From the NCBI RefSeq assembly GCF_001294335.1, contig NZ_LGKG01000183.1, positions 1 to 25,004 on the forward strand: a stretch of DNA of 25,004 nt, in the 5' to 3' direction. Shown here one piece after another: positions 1 through 14,448 of this stretch. Position numbers and translations under genes: made by a program. The notes beneath the pieces were generated by a model. The model searched no databases and had not been told where the DNA came from. It saw only the letters and a list, made by a program, of their open reading frames with translations. The stretch comes from Streptomyces chattanoogensis. Its GTDB lineage: Bacteria > Actinomycetota > Actinomycetes > Streptomycetales > Streptomycetaceae. How positions within the stretch are numbered: position 1 is the stretch's first letter; each line of letters opens with the position of its first letter.

Positions 1-1
1 C

Positions 2-2891
2 TGGGTGGAGCATGTCCGGTCGGCGGTGCGCTTCGCCGACGGTATGGCGTATCTCGCCGAGCAGGGTGCTTCCACGTTCCTGGAGATCGGGCCGGACGGT
101 GTCCTGTCCGGCATGGGCCAGGACTGCGTGGCGGGCGTCTTCCTGCCCACCCTCCGGGCCGACCGCGACGAGGTGCTGACCTTCACCGGCGCACTGGCCC
201 AGGCCCATGCCCACGGTGCCGAGCTGGACTGGACGCGGGTGCTGCCCGCCGGGGCGGCCACCGTGGACCTGCCGACGTACGCCTTCCAGCACCGGCACTT
301 CTGGCTCTCCGACGCCCCGGGCGCCGGGGACGTGGCCGCGGCCGGCCAGAGCGCCGCCGGGCATCCGCTCGTCGGTGCGGTGGTGTCCCTGCCGGACTCC
401 GGCGGAGTGGTGCTCACCGGACGCCTGTCGCTCGCCGCGCACCCGTGGCTCGGCGGCCACGCCGTACGGGACGACGTCCTGCTGCCCGGGACGGCCTTCG
501 TCGAGCTGGCGCTGCGCGCCGGTGACGAGACCGGCTGCGACCGGCTCGAGGAGCTGACCCTCGCGGCCCCCCTCGTCCTGTCCGGCGCGGGCCGTATCGC
601 CCTGCGCGTCGTCGTCGGCGAGCCGGACGACAGCGGGCGCCACGAGGTCACCATTCACTCCCGTGCCGAGGACGCGGTCGCCGACGAACCCTGGACCTGC
701 CACGCCACGGGAACGCTCGGGCACGGCACGGACCCCGGCACGGACCCCGGTACGGAGCTGCGGCAGTGGCCCCCGGCCGGCGCCGAGCGGATCGCCACCG
801 AGGATCTGTACGCCGACCTCGACCGGGTCGGGCTGCGGTACGGGCCGATGTTCCAGGGCCTGCACCAGGCATGGCGGCGCGACACCGAGGTGTTCGCGGA
901 GATCGCCCTGCCGGACGGCACCGACGTCGCCGGATTCGGGCTGCACCCGGCGTTGCTGGACGCGGCGCTGCACGCGGTGGGACTCGGCGGCTTCTTCGAG
1001 GACGACCAGGCGCGGCTGCCGTTCTCCTGGTCGCAGGTGAGTCTGTACGCCACCGGCGCGACCGCCCTGCGCGTCCGGGTCGCCGACGCCGGACCGGACG
1101 CGGTGTGCCTGGACGTCGCCGATGCCACGGGCGCCCCGGTCGCCTCGATCGGCTCGCTGACGCTGCGGCCGGTCGGGGCCGGGCGGCCGGATGCGGCGGC
1201 CGATGCGCTGTTCCGTCTCGACTGGCTTCCGCTGCCGGAAGAGGGGGAGAACCGGCAGCCCGGACGGTGGGCGGTACTGGGCGATGGCAACCATGAACTG
1301 GCCGTTCTGGCAAGGGCAGTTGGCGGCATCGTGACCACCGGCGCCAAGCTCTCCGACTTTGCCGCGGAGGGCACGGACGTACCGGACGTGGTGCTCGTCC
1401 CGCTCGACGGCGAACCGTCCCGGGACCCGCTCGCCGACGTACGGGAAGCGGCCCGCGGCGCCCTCGGCCTGGTTCAGGACTGGCTCGCCGAGGAGCGGTT
1501 CGCCGATGCCCGCCTGGTGTTCGTCACCCGGCAGGCGGTGGCGGCGGGCCCCGAGGACGGTGTCCGGGATCTGGCGCAGGCGGCCGTGTGGGGCCTGGTC
1601 CGGTCCGCCGAGTCGGAGAACCCCGGCCGGTTCGGGCTGCTCGACCTGGCGGGCGCAACACGCCCGGCCACCCTGGCCGCCGCCGTCGGCTCGGCACAGC
1701 CGGAGGTCGTCGTCCGCGACGACGCGATGTCCGTACCGCGGCTGGCCCGCCACCGTACGGAGCCGGACGCCGCCGGCCTGGGGACCGGGACGGTGGTCGT
1801 CACGGGCGGCACCGGAGGGCTCGGTGCGCTGGTGGCGCGGCATGCGGTGGTCGAGCACGGGGTGCGTGAGCTGCTGTTGCTGAGCCGTCGTGGGGCGGCT
1901 GCGCCCGAAGCGGGCGCGCTGGTGGCCGAGTTGGAGTCGCTGGGTGCGTCTGTCGGCGTTCGTTCTCTTCTCCTCCGCCGCCGGTGTGTTCGGCGCCGCG
2001 GGACAGGGCAACTACGCGGCGGCCAATGCGTACCTCGATGCGCTGGCGGCGCACCGGCGAGCGGCGGGGCTCCCGGCGACCTCGGTCGCCTGGGGTATGT
2101 GGGAGCGGTCCGTGGGCATGGCCGCCGCACTGAGCGAGGACGAGGCGCGGCGGGCCGCCCGGTCCGGCGTCGGCTCGCTGTCCGAGGCGGAGGGGCTGGC
2201 GCTGTTCGACGCGGCGCTCGGCGCGGACCGCGCCGTGCTGGTGCCGGTCCGGCTGGACCTGCCGGCCCTGCGCCGGTCGGGCGCCCTGCCGCCGCTGCTG
2301 TCCGCGCTGGTTCCGGCCAGGCCCCGCCGGGCGGCCGCCGGGGCGGCGGAGGCCGGTGATCTGCGGGCCCGCCTGGCGGGACTGGACACCGCGCAGCGGG
2401 GGACCGCGCTGCTCGACCTGGTCCGTACGGAGATCGCCGCGGTGCTCGGCTTCGCGACGACGGCCGAGATCGACCCCGGAAGGGCCTTCCGCGAGCTGGG
2501 CTTCGACTCGCTGAGCGCGGTGGAACTGCGCAACCGGCTCAACACGGCGACCGGACTGCGGCTCGCCGCCACGCTGGTCTTCGACCACCCGAGCCCGGCC
2601 GGCCTGGCCGAACACCTCGCCACGGAGATGTCCGACGCGGACGGCGCCGCGGGGGAGGGCTCGGCCGGCCTCGCCGCCGAGCTGGACCGGCTCGCCGGGC
2701 GCCTCACCGCCGTCCCGGAGGACGACCGCGAGCGCGGCCGGCTGGTCGCCCGGCTCGAGGCGATGCTCGCAGGGCTGACCGGGACCGGACAGGACACGGC
2801 AGCCGCCGGCGACGAGATCGCCGACGCCATCGTGGACGCGGACGACGAGGCGATGTTCGACCTCCTCGGCAAGGAATTCGGCATCTCATGA
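2..2891 (+). pseudogene. Modular type I PKS, 3' part (AT end-DH-broken KR-ACP-docking), frame-disrupted
   Basis: The gene enters from the left in the frame whose codons begin at base 2, inside the C-terminal part of an AT domain. A DH follows: HPLVG near 362, active-site His codon at 458 in HxxxDxxxxP, YGPMFQ near 839, and the LLDAALH Asp near 957. No ER is visible. The KR begins with TGGTGGLG near 1803, but after LGASV (about 1954) the text jumps to [11 protein letters not shown] in another frame. About 72 residues present in the next KR are missing, and the frame shifts. In the new frame (codons from 1953) come the KR Ser and Tyr regions, an ACP with LGFDSL near 2500, and a helical C-terminal docking segment ending in [13 protein letters not shown]. 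If the sequence is right, translation in the first frame runs into nonsense and stops at 2359, so the module has no ACP. Misassembly between repeated modules is an equally good explanation. Confidence 0.85.
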
Positions 2892-2937
2892 GGCCCGGAG
2901 TGATCCAGCACGTTTTCGACGGAGGGGGAGGATCTGC

Positions 2938-9114
<6,177 letters not shown>

Positions 9115-9125
9115 GGGGGCCGGGG

Positions 9126-9171
9126 TAGGGGCGGTAGGGGTTGTTCCCCCCTCAAAGGGCTCGTTAATTTT
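9126..9171 (+). promoter_or_regulatory. AGGGG-box operator/promoter region upstream of the sugar operon
   Basis: The 251-bp gap between the PKS stop and the first glycosyltransferase holds TAGGGG at 9126 and again at 9135 (9 bp apart), then AAGGGC at 9155-9160 and an AT-rich TTAATTTT at 9164-9171. The same arrangement, TAGGGGTTG followed about 20 bp later by AGGG and then TTARTTTT, recurs upstream of the flavin oxidase with the same overall length. I infer a promoter controlled by a pathway-specific regulator. The rest of the gap (9172-9365) shows only a lower-GC leader (GAAATAAAAAG near 9241-9251) and a GAAGGG-type ribosome site. Confidence 0.55.
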
Positions 9172-9365
9172 CTTGGGTACAGGGCGATTTCGCGTCATTG
9201 CGACGGCCGATCGCATTTCCCCGGTCGTTTCCGCCGGCCCGCGAAATAAAAAGCACGCATTGCGGCGACCAACGGCGAAACCACTCTCCTGTGCCCCGCC
9301 CATGCCGAGCGGTGTGCCCTCTCCGCGTTCACCGCCGAATTTCAGAAAAACCGAAGGGTCAGCTC

Positions 9366-10598
9366 ATGCGAGTTCTATCGACGGTCACGGGTTCCCAGGG
9401 CCACGCACGCGCGGTGTTGCCCGTGGTACGCGGGCTCGTCGACGCCGGTCACGAGGTGCTGGTGGCGCTGCCCGCACATCTGGCGACGGTGTTCGACGGC
9501 TCGGGCGCCCGGGTGGAGCCGGCCATGCCGGACCTGGTGGACGCCATCGTGGGGGAGGTGACCAAGATCCTCTCGGGCGGCGGTGACCGCACCCTGAACC
9601 CCGAGGACTTCGCCGACCCGCGGATCAAGATGATGATCTTCGCCGCGGGGCCGCATGTCACCGGCGCCTACCGGGCCGTGCTGCCCCTCGCGGAGGAGTT
9701 CCGGCCCGACCTGGTGCTCCGCGACGGCGGGGAGCTCTCCGGCGTACTGGTGGCGGAGAAGCTGGGCGTCCCGCACATCTCCGCACCGTCCGGCACCGGC
9801 AACGTTGTCGACCCCGAAGGCGCCAACGGCCTGCTGAACGAGCGCCGCAAGGAGGTCGGCCTGCCCGAGCGGACCGACGCCTGGTCCATCTACGCGCACG
9901 GCAAGATCGACTGCGTACCGGACGCCTACTCGTTCGCCCAGTACCCGGTGCCGCCGGCCTTCACCTACCGGCAGCCGATGCTCGGCGCCATGCAGCACAC
10001 GCTGCCCGCCGAACTCTCCGCGCTGTCCGGGGACAAGCCGATCGTCCTGGCGTCGGTGGGCACCTCCCTGCCGGTGCTGCTGGAGATGCAGGAGCGCGGC
10101 ATCGGCCTGCCCGACGGCATGCTCGAACCGGTCGAGACCTTCTACATGATCGTGGAGGCGCTGGCCAAGGTGGACTGCCACGCCGTGGTCTCCACCGGCG
10201 GCGTCCCCGTCGAGGGCATCGAACTCGGCCCGAACGTCCACCTCATGGACTTCGTCCCGCAGCCGCTCCTCCTGGAGTGCACCCAGCTCTTCCTCACCCA
10301 CGGCGGCTACAACGGCATCCGGGAGGGCATCCGGGCCGGTGTCCCGATGGCGGCGCTCCCGCAGTTCGGCGACGAGCACCACAACGCGGGCCGGCTGGCC
10401 GAGCTCGGCCTCGGCGAATGGATCACCGAGGTCAGCCCGGACGGGATCGCCAAGGTCGTCGACCGGGTCCTCCACGACGAGAAGATCCACCACAACCTGC
10501 GCACCGCACAGCGCAGGATGCTGGGCCTGCCCGGCGTCGAGGCGGTCGTCGCCCACCTGGAGTCCCTGGCGGCCGGCACCGCGGGGGCACGGTCGTGA
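9366..10598 (+). CDS. UDP-glycosyltransferase, GT1/macrolide-type (first copy)
   Basis: The 410-residue protein has the GT-B shape of the UGT/macrolide glycosyltransferase family. It begins MRVLSTVTGSQGHARAVLP, the usual N-terminal acceptor-domain start with a His in the GSxGH loop. In the C-terminal donor domain, THGGYNGIREG (about residue 310) and GVPMAALPQFGDEHHNA form the nucleotide-sugar motif. It should transfer a sugar from a UDP (or dTDP) donor to the polyketide in the cytosol. I chose the ATG at 9366 because GAAGGG lies just upstream and the homology begins there; the open frame extends 56 codons further upstream without resembling the family. A deacetylase gene overlaps its stop codon, which suggests the donor is an N-acetylhexosamine. 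It is clearly related to the second glycosyltransferase at 12899. Donor and acceptor are inferred. Confidence 0.93.
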   Translation: MRVLSTVTGSQGHARAVLPVVRGLVDAGHEVLVALPAHLATVFDGSGARVEPAMPDLVDAIVGEVTKILSGGGDRTLNPEDFADPRIKMMIFAAGPHVTGAYRAVLPLAEEFRPDLVLRDGGELSGVLVAEKLGVPHISAPSGTGNVVDPEGANGLLNERRKEVGLPERTDAWSIYAHGKIDCVPDAYSFAQYPVPPAFTYRQPMLGAMQHTLPAELSALSGDKPIVLASVGTSLPVLLEMQERGIGLPDGMLEPVETFYMIVEALAKVDCHAVVSTGGVPVEGIELGPNVHLMDFVPQPLLLECTQLFLTHGGYNGIREGIRAGVPMAALPQFGDEHHNAGRLAELGLGEWITEVSPDGIAKVVDRVLHDEKIHHNLRTAQRRMLGLPGVEAVVAHLESLAAGTAGARS

Positions 10599-11308
10599 CC
10601 GGCACCGTCGCGGCGCTCGGCCTGCGCCCGGGCGACCGCGCGCTCGTCGTCGCCCCCCATCCCGACGACGAGACCATCGGCCCCGGCGGCACCGTCGCCC
10701 GGCTCGCCGCCGAGGGCGTCGCGGTGCATGTCCTGTGCGTCACCGTCCGCGCGGCGAAGATGTGGGGCAGTTCCAGCGAACCCTCCGTCCGGCACCAGGA
10801 GTTCGAGAAGGCCTGCGCCGCGCTCGGCGTCACCTCCGGCACCATCGCCTGGGTCGACGAGACCGGCACCATGGACATCTGCAACCGCCGGCGGGAGCTG
10901 GTCGACCTGATCGAACGGCACGAGGAAGTGTCGCTCACCACGGTCCGGCCGCACGCCCTGCTGATCCCCTCGGCGGGCGGCTACCACCAGGACCACCAGG
11001 CGGTGCACGAGGCCGCGTTCGCCGCCGCCCGGGTGCAGCCCGCGGGTCTGAAGCCGACCCCGCGCATCGTGCTCGGCTACCGCGGCGTCGAGGACCGCTG
11101 GTCGGCGGTGAACGAGTCCTGGTGGCTGCACGTCGACACCTCCTCGTTCTGGCAGGCCAAGCGGGAGGCCCTGCTGGCGTACGGAACGCAGATGCGGCCC
11201 AGCGGACCGCGGTCGATCGAGCAGATCCGCGGTATCGATTCCGCCACCGGCTCGTCCTGGAACTGCGCCTACGCCGAGTCCTTCGTTCCCTACCGCCTCG
11301 CGTACTGA
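10595..11308 (+). CDS. PIG-L family zinc N-deacetylase (LmbE-like)
   Basis: The 237-residue protein has the zinc-site motif HPDDETIGPGG (His22, Asp24, Asp25) and a second ligand motif YHQDH (His131-His134), as in GlcNAc-PI, MshB and antibiotic-pathway deacetylases. The family removes the acetyl group from an N-acetylglucosamine unit, usually after it has been transferred to an acceptor. The start is the GTG at 10595, whose GTGA overlaps the glycosyltransferase stop, so translation is probably coupled; the open frame upstream of it overlaps that gene and does not resemble the family. The most economical reading is that the glycosyltransferase adds GlcNAc (or its uronic acid) to the polyketide and this enzyme exposes the free amine. 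The substrate is not proven by sequence. The protein appears complete. Confidence 0.93.
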   Translation: MTGTVAALGLRPGDRALVVAPHPDDETIGPGGTVARLAAEGVAVHVLCVTVRAAKMWGSSSEPSVRHQEFEKACAALGVTSGTIAWVDETGTMDICNRRRELVDLIERHEEVSLTTVRPHALLIPSAGGYHQDHQAVHEAAFAAARVQPAGLKPTPRIVLGYRGVEDRWSAVNESWWLHVDTSSFWQAKREALLAYGTQMRPSGPRSIEQIRGIDSATGSSWNCAYAESFVPYRLAY

Positions 11309-11391
11309 CAACGCCTCGCGCACTGCATCGCTCGCCCAACGGACGAGCACCCCCCCACCCTCGCTTCACCCGTGGACTCAGGAGGTCTGCC

Positions 11392-12642
11392 ATGGGGAGA
11401 TTTCACGTCGGCATGGTCGGAATCGGCTACGCCGGACTGCCACTGGCCGTACAGCTGGCCAAGGCGGGCAACGACGTGGTCGGCTTCGACATCGACCGCA
11501 CCCGCGTCGAGACCGTCAACGACGGCCGCTCGCCCGTGGACACCGTCACCGATGCCGAGATCCGCTCGCTGCAGGGCCGGCTGAGCGCATCCACCGATCC
11601 GGTCGTGCTCGCCGCCAGTTCGGTCATCGTCGTCTGCGCGCCCACCCCGGTCAACGGCGACGAACCCGATCTGCATCCACTCACCAGCGCCGTCGAGACC
11701 GTCGCCGGACAGCTGCGGCCCGGCCAGCTCGTCATCGTCGAATCGACCACCCACCCCGGTACCACCGACGGCCTGCTCCAGCCCATCCTGGAGAAGTCCG
11801 GCCTGCGCGCCGGAGCCGACTTCCACCTCGCCTACTCGCCGGAGCGGATCGACCCCGGCAACACCCGGTACGGGATCGGCAACACCCCCCGGGTGGTCGG
11901 CGGTCTCACCGCGGCGTGCGCCGAGCGGGCCGCGGAGTTCTACCGCCAGGTGACCGAGGTCCATGTGACCCGGGGCATGCGCGAGGCCGAGGCGGCCAAG
12001 ATCCTCGAGAACACCTACCGCCAGATCAACATCGCCCTGGTCAACGAGTTCTCCCAGCTGTGCCACGGCATGGGCATCGATGTGTGGGACACCGTGGCCG
12101 CCGCGTCGACCAAGCCGTACGGCTTCCAGACGTTCTGGCCGGGCGCCGGGGTCGGCGGCCACTGCATACCCGCCGACCCCCTGTACCTCATCCACCACGC
12201 GGGCACTCTGGGCATGGCGTTCCACATGGCCGAGACCGCACACCGGGTGAACGAGGGCATGCCCCTGTGGGTCGCCGACCGGATCACCAAGGACATCGAG
12301 CAGCGCGGCATCTCCGTCAGCGAGGCGACCGTCCTGCTGCTCGGGGTGACGTACAAGGCGAACACCGACGACACCCGCCACACCCCGGCCGTGCCGATCG
12401 CCCGGGCGCTGACCGAGCGCGGCGCGACGGTGCTCTGCCACGACCCCTACGTCGACGGCCTGAGCTGGGCGGACGGCCGTATCGACGGGGTGCCGGACCT
12501 GGCGGACGCACTGGACCGGGCGGATCTGAGCGTCCTGCTGCAGCGCCACGACCAGTTCGATCTGGAGCTCATCGGGCGGCGGGCCCGGCGCCTGTTCGAC
12601 ACCACGGGCTCCGTCCGCACCGACCACAGCGTGCTCCTTTGA
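11392..12642 (+). CDS. UDP-N-acetylhexosamine 6-dehydrogenase (WbpA/WbpO-type)
   Basis: This 416-residue NAD-dependent nucleotide-sugar dehydrogenase has an N-terminal Rossmann motif (GIGYAGLPLA, residues 10-19), SPERIDPG (149-156), Lys203/Asn207 in AAKILEN, and catalytic Cys258 in GVGGHCIPADP. The HCIPxDPxYL form is that of UDP-GlcNAc/UDP-ManNAc 6-dehydrogenases rather than UDP-glucose dehydrogenases, whose site reads GGSCFPKD. It should oxidise C6 of a UDP-HexNAc twice to give the uronic acid. The ATG at 11392 has GGAGG 6-7 bp upstream; the frame is open far upstream but non-homologous there. With the glycosyltransferase and deacetylase it forms an 83-bp-spaced, same-strand block. Its stop codon overlaps the first bases of an IS605-like end, so the extreme C-terminus may have been set by insertion. 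Confidence 0.92.
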   Translation: MGRFHVGMVGIGYAGLPLAVQLAKAGNDVVGFDIDRTRVETVNDGRSPVDTVTDAEIRSLQGRLSASTDPVVLAASSVIVVCAPTPVNGDEPDLHPLTSAVETVAGQLRPGQLVIVESTTHPGTTDGLLQPILEKSGLRAGADFHLAYSPERIDPGNTRYGIGNTPRVVGGLTAACAERAAEFYRQVTEVHVTRGMREAEAAKILENTYRQINIALVNEFSQLCHGMGIDVWDTVAAASTKPYGFQTFWPGAGVGGHCIPADPLYLIHHAGTLGMAFHMAETAHRVNEGMPLWVADRITKDIEQRGISVSEATVLLLGVTYKANTDDTRHTPAVPIARALTERGATVLCHDPYVDGLSWADGRIDGVPDLADALDRADLSVLLQRHDQFDLELIGRRARRLFDTTGSVRTDHSVLL

Positions 12643-12770
12643 ACCCTCCCCCGGCTAAAGCAGGGGGATTCCTGGCTCAGGAACCCCACCCGGCTAGCAG
12701 ACGAACGGGTCTTACTCCCTCAACACCAGCCGGGACGGAACCTGCCCGGTTGCCCGAAAGCATGGGGCTG
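12640..12770 (-). mobile_element. Probable orphan IS200/IS605-type right end (TnpB omega-RNA-like hairpins)
   Basis: Directly at the dehydrogenase stop comes TTGAACCCTCCCCCGGCTAA and then AGCAGGGGGATTC. This forms a hairpin (12648-12667; outer CCCCC/GGGGG, one G-A mismatch, GC/GC, TAAA loop). A second perfect hairpin follows, TTCCTG-GCT-CAGGAA (12669-12683). From memory, a CCCCCGGCTTTAGCCGGGGG stem followed by a TTCAA-like end is the usual right end of actinobacterial IS605-group elements and the 3' end of their TnpB-associated RNA. Read on the minus strand, the sequence up to about 12770 could be the upstream scaffold. No transposase or tnpB reading frame is present. The remaining bases to the next start (12771-12898) contain no gene that I recognise. 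The right-hand limit given here is approximate. Confidence 0.6.
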
Positions 12771-12898
12771 CACTGGCTTGAGCACGGGCCTGCACGGGCT
12801 TGGCTCTCGCTCAGCGCGTTGTGCGTGCTCGGTTCTCGCAACGCACCCCGCAGACGTTACCCGGTCACGCCCCCTCCGACCCCTGGAGCAGTCCTCTG

Positions 12899-14113
12899 AT
12901 GCGCGTTCTGGTCACGGTCACCGGCTCGGCCGGGCATGCGAACTCCATGCTGCCCATCGCGCGGGCGCTGACCGCCGCGGGCCACGAGATCCTGGTCATC
13001 ACCACCGAGAAGCTGGCGCCGCGCTTCGCCGGCGAATTCCCCGACGTGCGGCCGCTGTTGCCGGGCCTGCTGGAAAAGTTCGCACCGGTGCTGGAGGTCC
13101 TGCGCTCCGGCGCCGAGCCGCCGCCCGAGCTGCTGGCCCAGTTCGCCGACATCGCCGGCCAGATGGCGTGGGTGGACACCGCGCCGCACGTCACCACGGC
13201 GGTTCGGGCGATCCTCCCGGTGGCCAAGGAGTTCGGGCCGGACCTGATCCTGCGCGACGGCGCGGAGCTGGCGGCCTGCCTGGTCGCCGAGGCGCTCGGC
13301 GTGCCCTTCGTCTCCGCGCCGTCGGGGGACGGCAATGTGCTCGACCCGGTGCGGGTGCGCGATCCGCTCAATGAGCGCCGGGCCGAGGCGGGGCTGCCGC
13401 CGCAGCACGATCCCCAGGCGATCTACCGCCATGGACGCATCGACTGTGTGCCGGGCATCTATTCGTTCGCCGCGTTCGAGATCCCGCCGGCCTTCTGCTA
13501 CCGGCAGCCGACCAGCGTGCCGGCGTCCCACGCCCTGCCTCCGGACATCGCGGGACGGCTGGCCGGCCGGCCGCTGGTGCTGGCCACCGTCGGCAGCGAG
13601 TTCGCCGCCACCGAGGAGGCCATGGAGGCCGGACTCGGGGTGACCGACGGCGGTCCGCCGCCGGCCGATGCCGTCCGTGCGCTCGTCACGGCGCTGTCCA
13701 CGCTCGACTGCTTCGCGGTGGTCTCCACCGGCGGCCTCGTCGTGGACGAACTCCCCGCAGCGGACAACGTCCTGGTCAGCGACTGGGTCGACCAGCCCCT
13801 CCTGCTGCGGCATGCCGCGCTGTTCGTCACCCACGGCGGCTACAACGGCATCCGCGAGGCGATGGCCGAGGGCACCCCGATGGTCGTGGTGCCGCAGGAC
13901 GGCGAGAACGAGCACAACGGCCGGCGGCTACACACCTTCGGCATCGGCGAACTGGCCACGGCCGCCACCGCGGAGGCGGTGGCCGGGGCGTGCCGGGGTG
14001 TCCTCGCCGACCCCCGCTACCAGGAGCGCGCGGCGCAGGCCCGCGGCGCCATGCGGGCGCTTCCCGGAACGGCCGATCTGGTCCGGCACCTGGAAATGCT
14101 CGCGGCGGGTTGA
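12899..14113 (+). CDS. UDP-glycosyltransferase, GT1/macrolide-type (second copy)
   Basis: The 404-residue GT-B protein is homologous over its whole length to the one at 9366: MRVLVTVTGSAGHANSMLP at the start, ILPVAKEFGPDLILRDGAEL in the middle, and THGGYNGIREAMAEGTPM in the donor site. The donor loop differs at PQDGENEHNG against PQFGDEHHNA in the first copy, and an insertion with ATEEAMEAGLGVTDGG appears at the place where the first copy has LLEMQERGIGLPDG. The two may therefore use different donors or different hydroxyl groups, or one may act in self-protection. The ATG at 12899 has GGAG about 12 bp upstream and coincides with the start of homology. It is separated from the first sugar block by the IS605-like remnant. 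It ends 145 bp before the first small membrane gene. Confidence 0.93.
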   Translation: MRVLVTVTGSAGHANSMLPIARALTAAGHEILVITTEKLAPRFAGEFPDVRPLLPGLLEKFAPVLEVLRSGAEPPPELLAQFADIAGQMAWVDTAPHVTTAVRAILPVAKEFGPDLILRDGAELAACLVAEALGVPFVSAPSGDGNVLDPVRVRDPLNERRAEAGLPPQHDPQAIYRHGRIDCVPGIYSFAAFEIPPAFCYRQPTSVPASHALPPDIAGRLAGRPLVLATVGSEFAATEEAMEAGLGVTDGGPPPADAVRALVTALSTLDCFAVVSTGGLVVDELPAADNVLVSDWVDQPLLLRHAALFVTHGGYNGIREAMAEGTPMVVVPQDGENEHNGRRLHTFGIGELATAATAEAVAGACRGVLADPRYQERAAQARGAMRALPGTADLVRHLEMLAAG

Positions 14114-14199
14114 TTTCCGATCTCCACCCGGATCCCCACCCAAGGACGATCGCAAGTCCACCGGACTCCGCATTAATGTCGGATCACTGCCTCCTCGGA

Positions 14200-14232
14200 C
14201 CCGGCGCCGAACTCTCGTGAATCGGCGCCGGG
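14200..14232 (+). terminator. Perfect 11-bp hairpin ahead of the small membrane gene
   Basis: CCCGGCGCCGA at 14200-14210 pairs fully with TCGGCGCCGGG at 14222-14232 around an 11-base loop. There is no T-run, which is common for Streptomyces terminators. It lies 26 bases before the ATG at 14259, so it may end the glycosyltransferase transcript or act as an attenuator or processing site for the downstream pair. Confidence 0.55.
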
Positions 14233-14258
14233 TTGAAACAACCGAAAGGAAATGACCG

Positions 14259-14420
14259 ATGAATTCGCTTGCCGAAATGGGGAACCCGGTGCAGCTGGCC
14301 ATGGACTCCGAGTCGCTGATGAACTTCGCCCTGCTCCGCTTCGGGATCATCATCGGCGGCGGTCTCCTGGTGGTTCTGGTGTTGTTCGGCCTACTGATGA
14401 TCTTCAAGCGCAAGAGCTGA
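14259..14420 (+). CDS. Small single-pass membrane protein, 53 aa (family member 1)
   Basis: I recognise no named family. The ATG at 14259 has GAAAGGA 8 bases upstream. The peptide has a short polar N-terminus (about 1-19), then LMNFALLRF, a glycine-rich hydrophobic stretch GIIIGGGLLVVLVLFGLLMI (29-48) and a basic end FKRKS. The positive end predicts the C-terminus inside and the N-terminus outside. It is a clear relative of the protein at 16508: from LMNF through KR about half the positions are identical, including LMNFxLLRF, GG, LM and KR. It sits 28 bases before the exporter gene and probably shares its transcript. A role as a small accessory or regulatory subunit of the transporter is possible, but only inferred. 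An overlapping ATG at 14252 in another frame lacks membrane character. Confidence 0.8.
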   Translation: MNSLAEMGNPVQLAMDSESLMNFALLRFGIIIGGGLLVVLVLFGLLMIFKRKS

Positions 14421-14448
14421 CCGCTCGGCGAGGCAGGAGAGGCGAAGA

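Noticed and set aside
11392..12642. UDP-glucose 6-dehydrogenase as the annotation
   Set aside because: The catalytic motif GGHCIPADP fits the HexNAc dehydrogenase group; UDP-glucose enzymes usually show GGSCFPKD. Glucose cannot be excluded without an assay.
12778..13374. A frame overlapping the start of the second glycosyltransferase
   Set aside because: It has no family features and overlaps the conserved N-terminus of the transferase in another frame.
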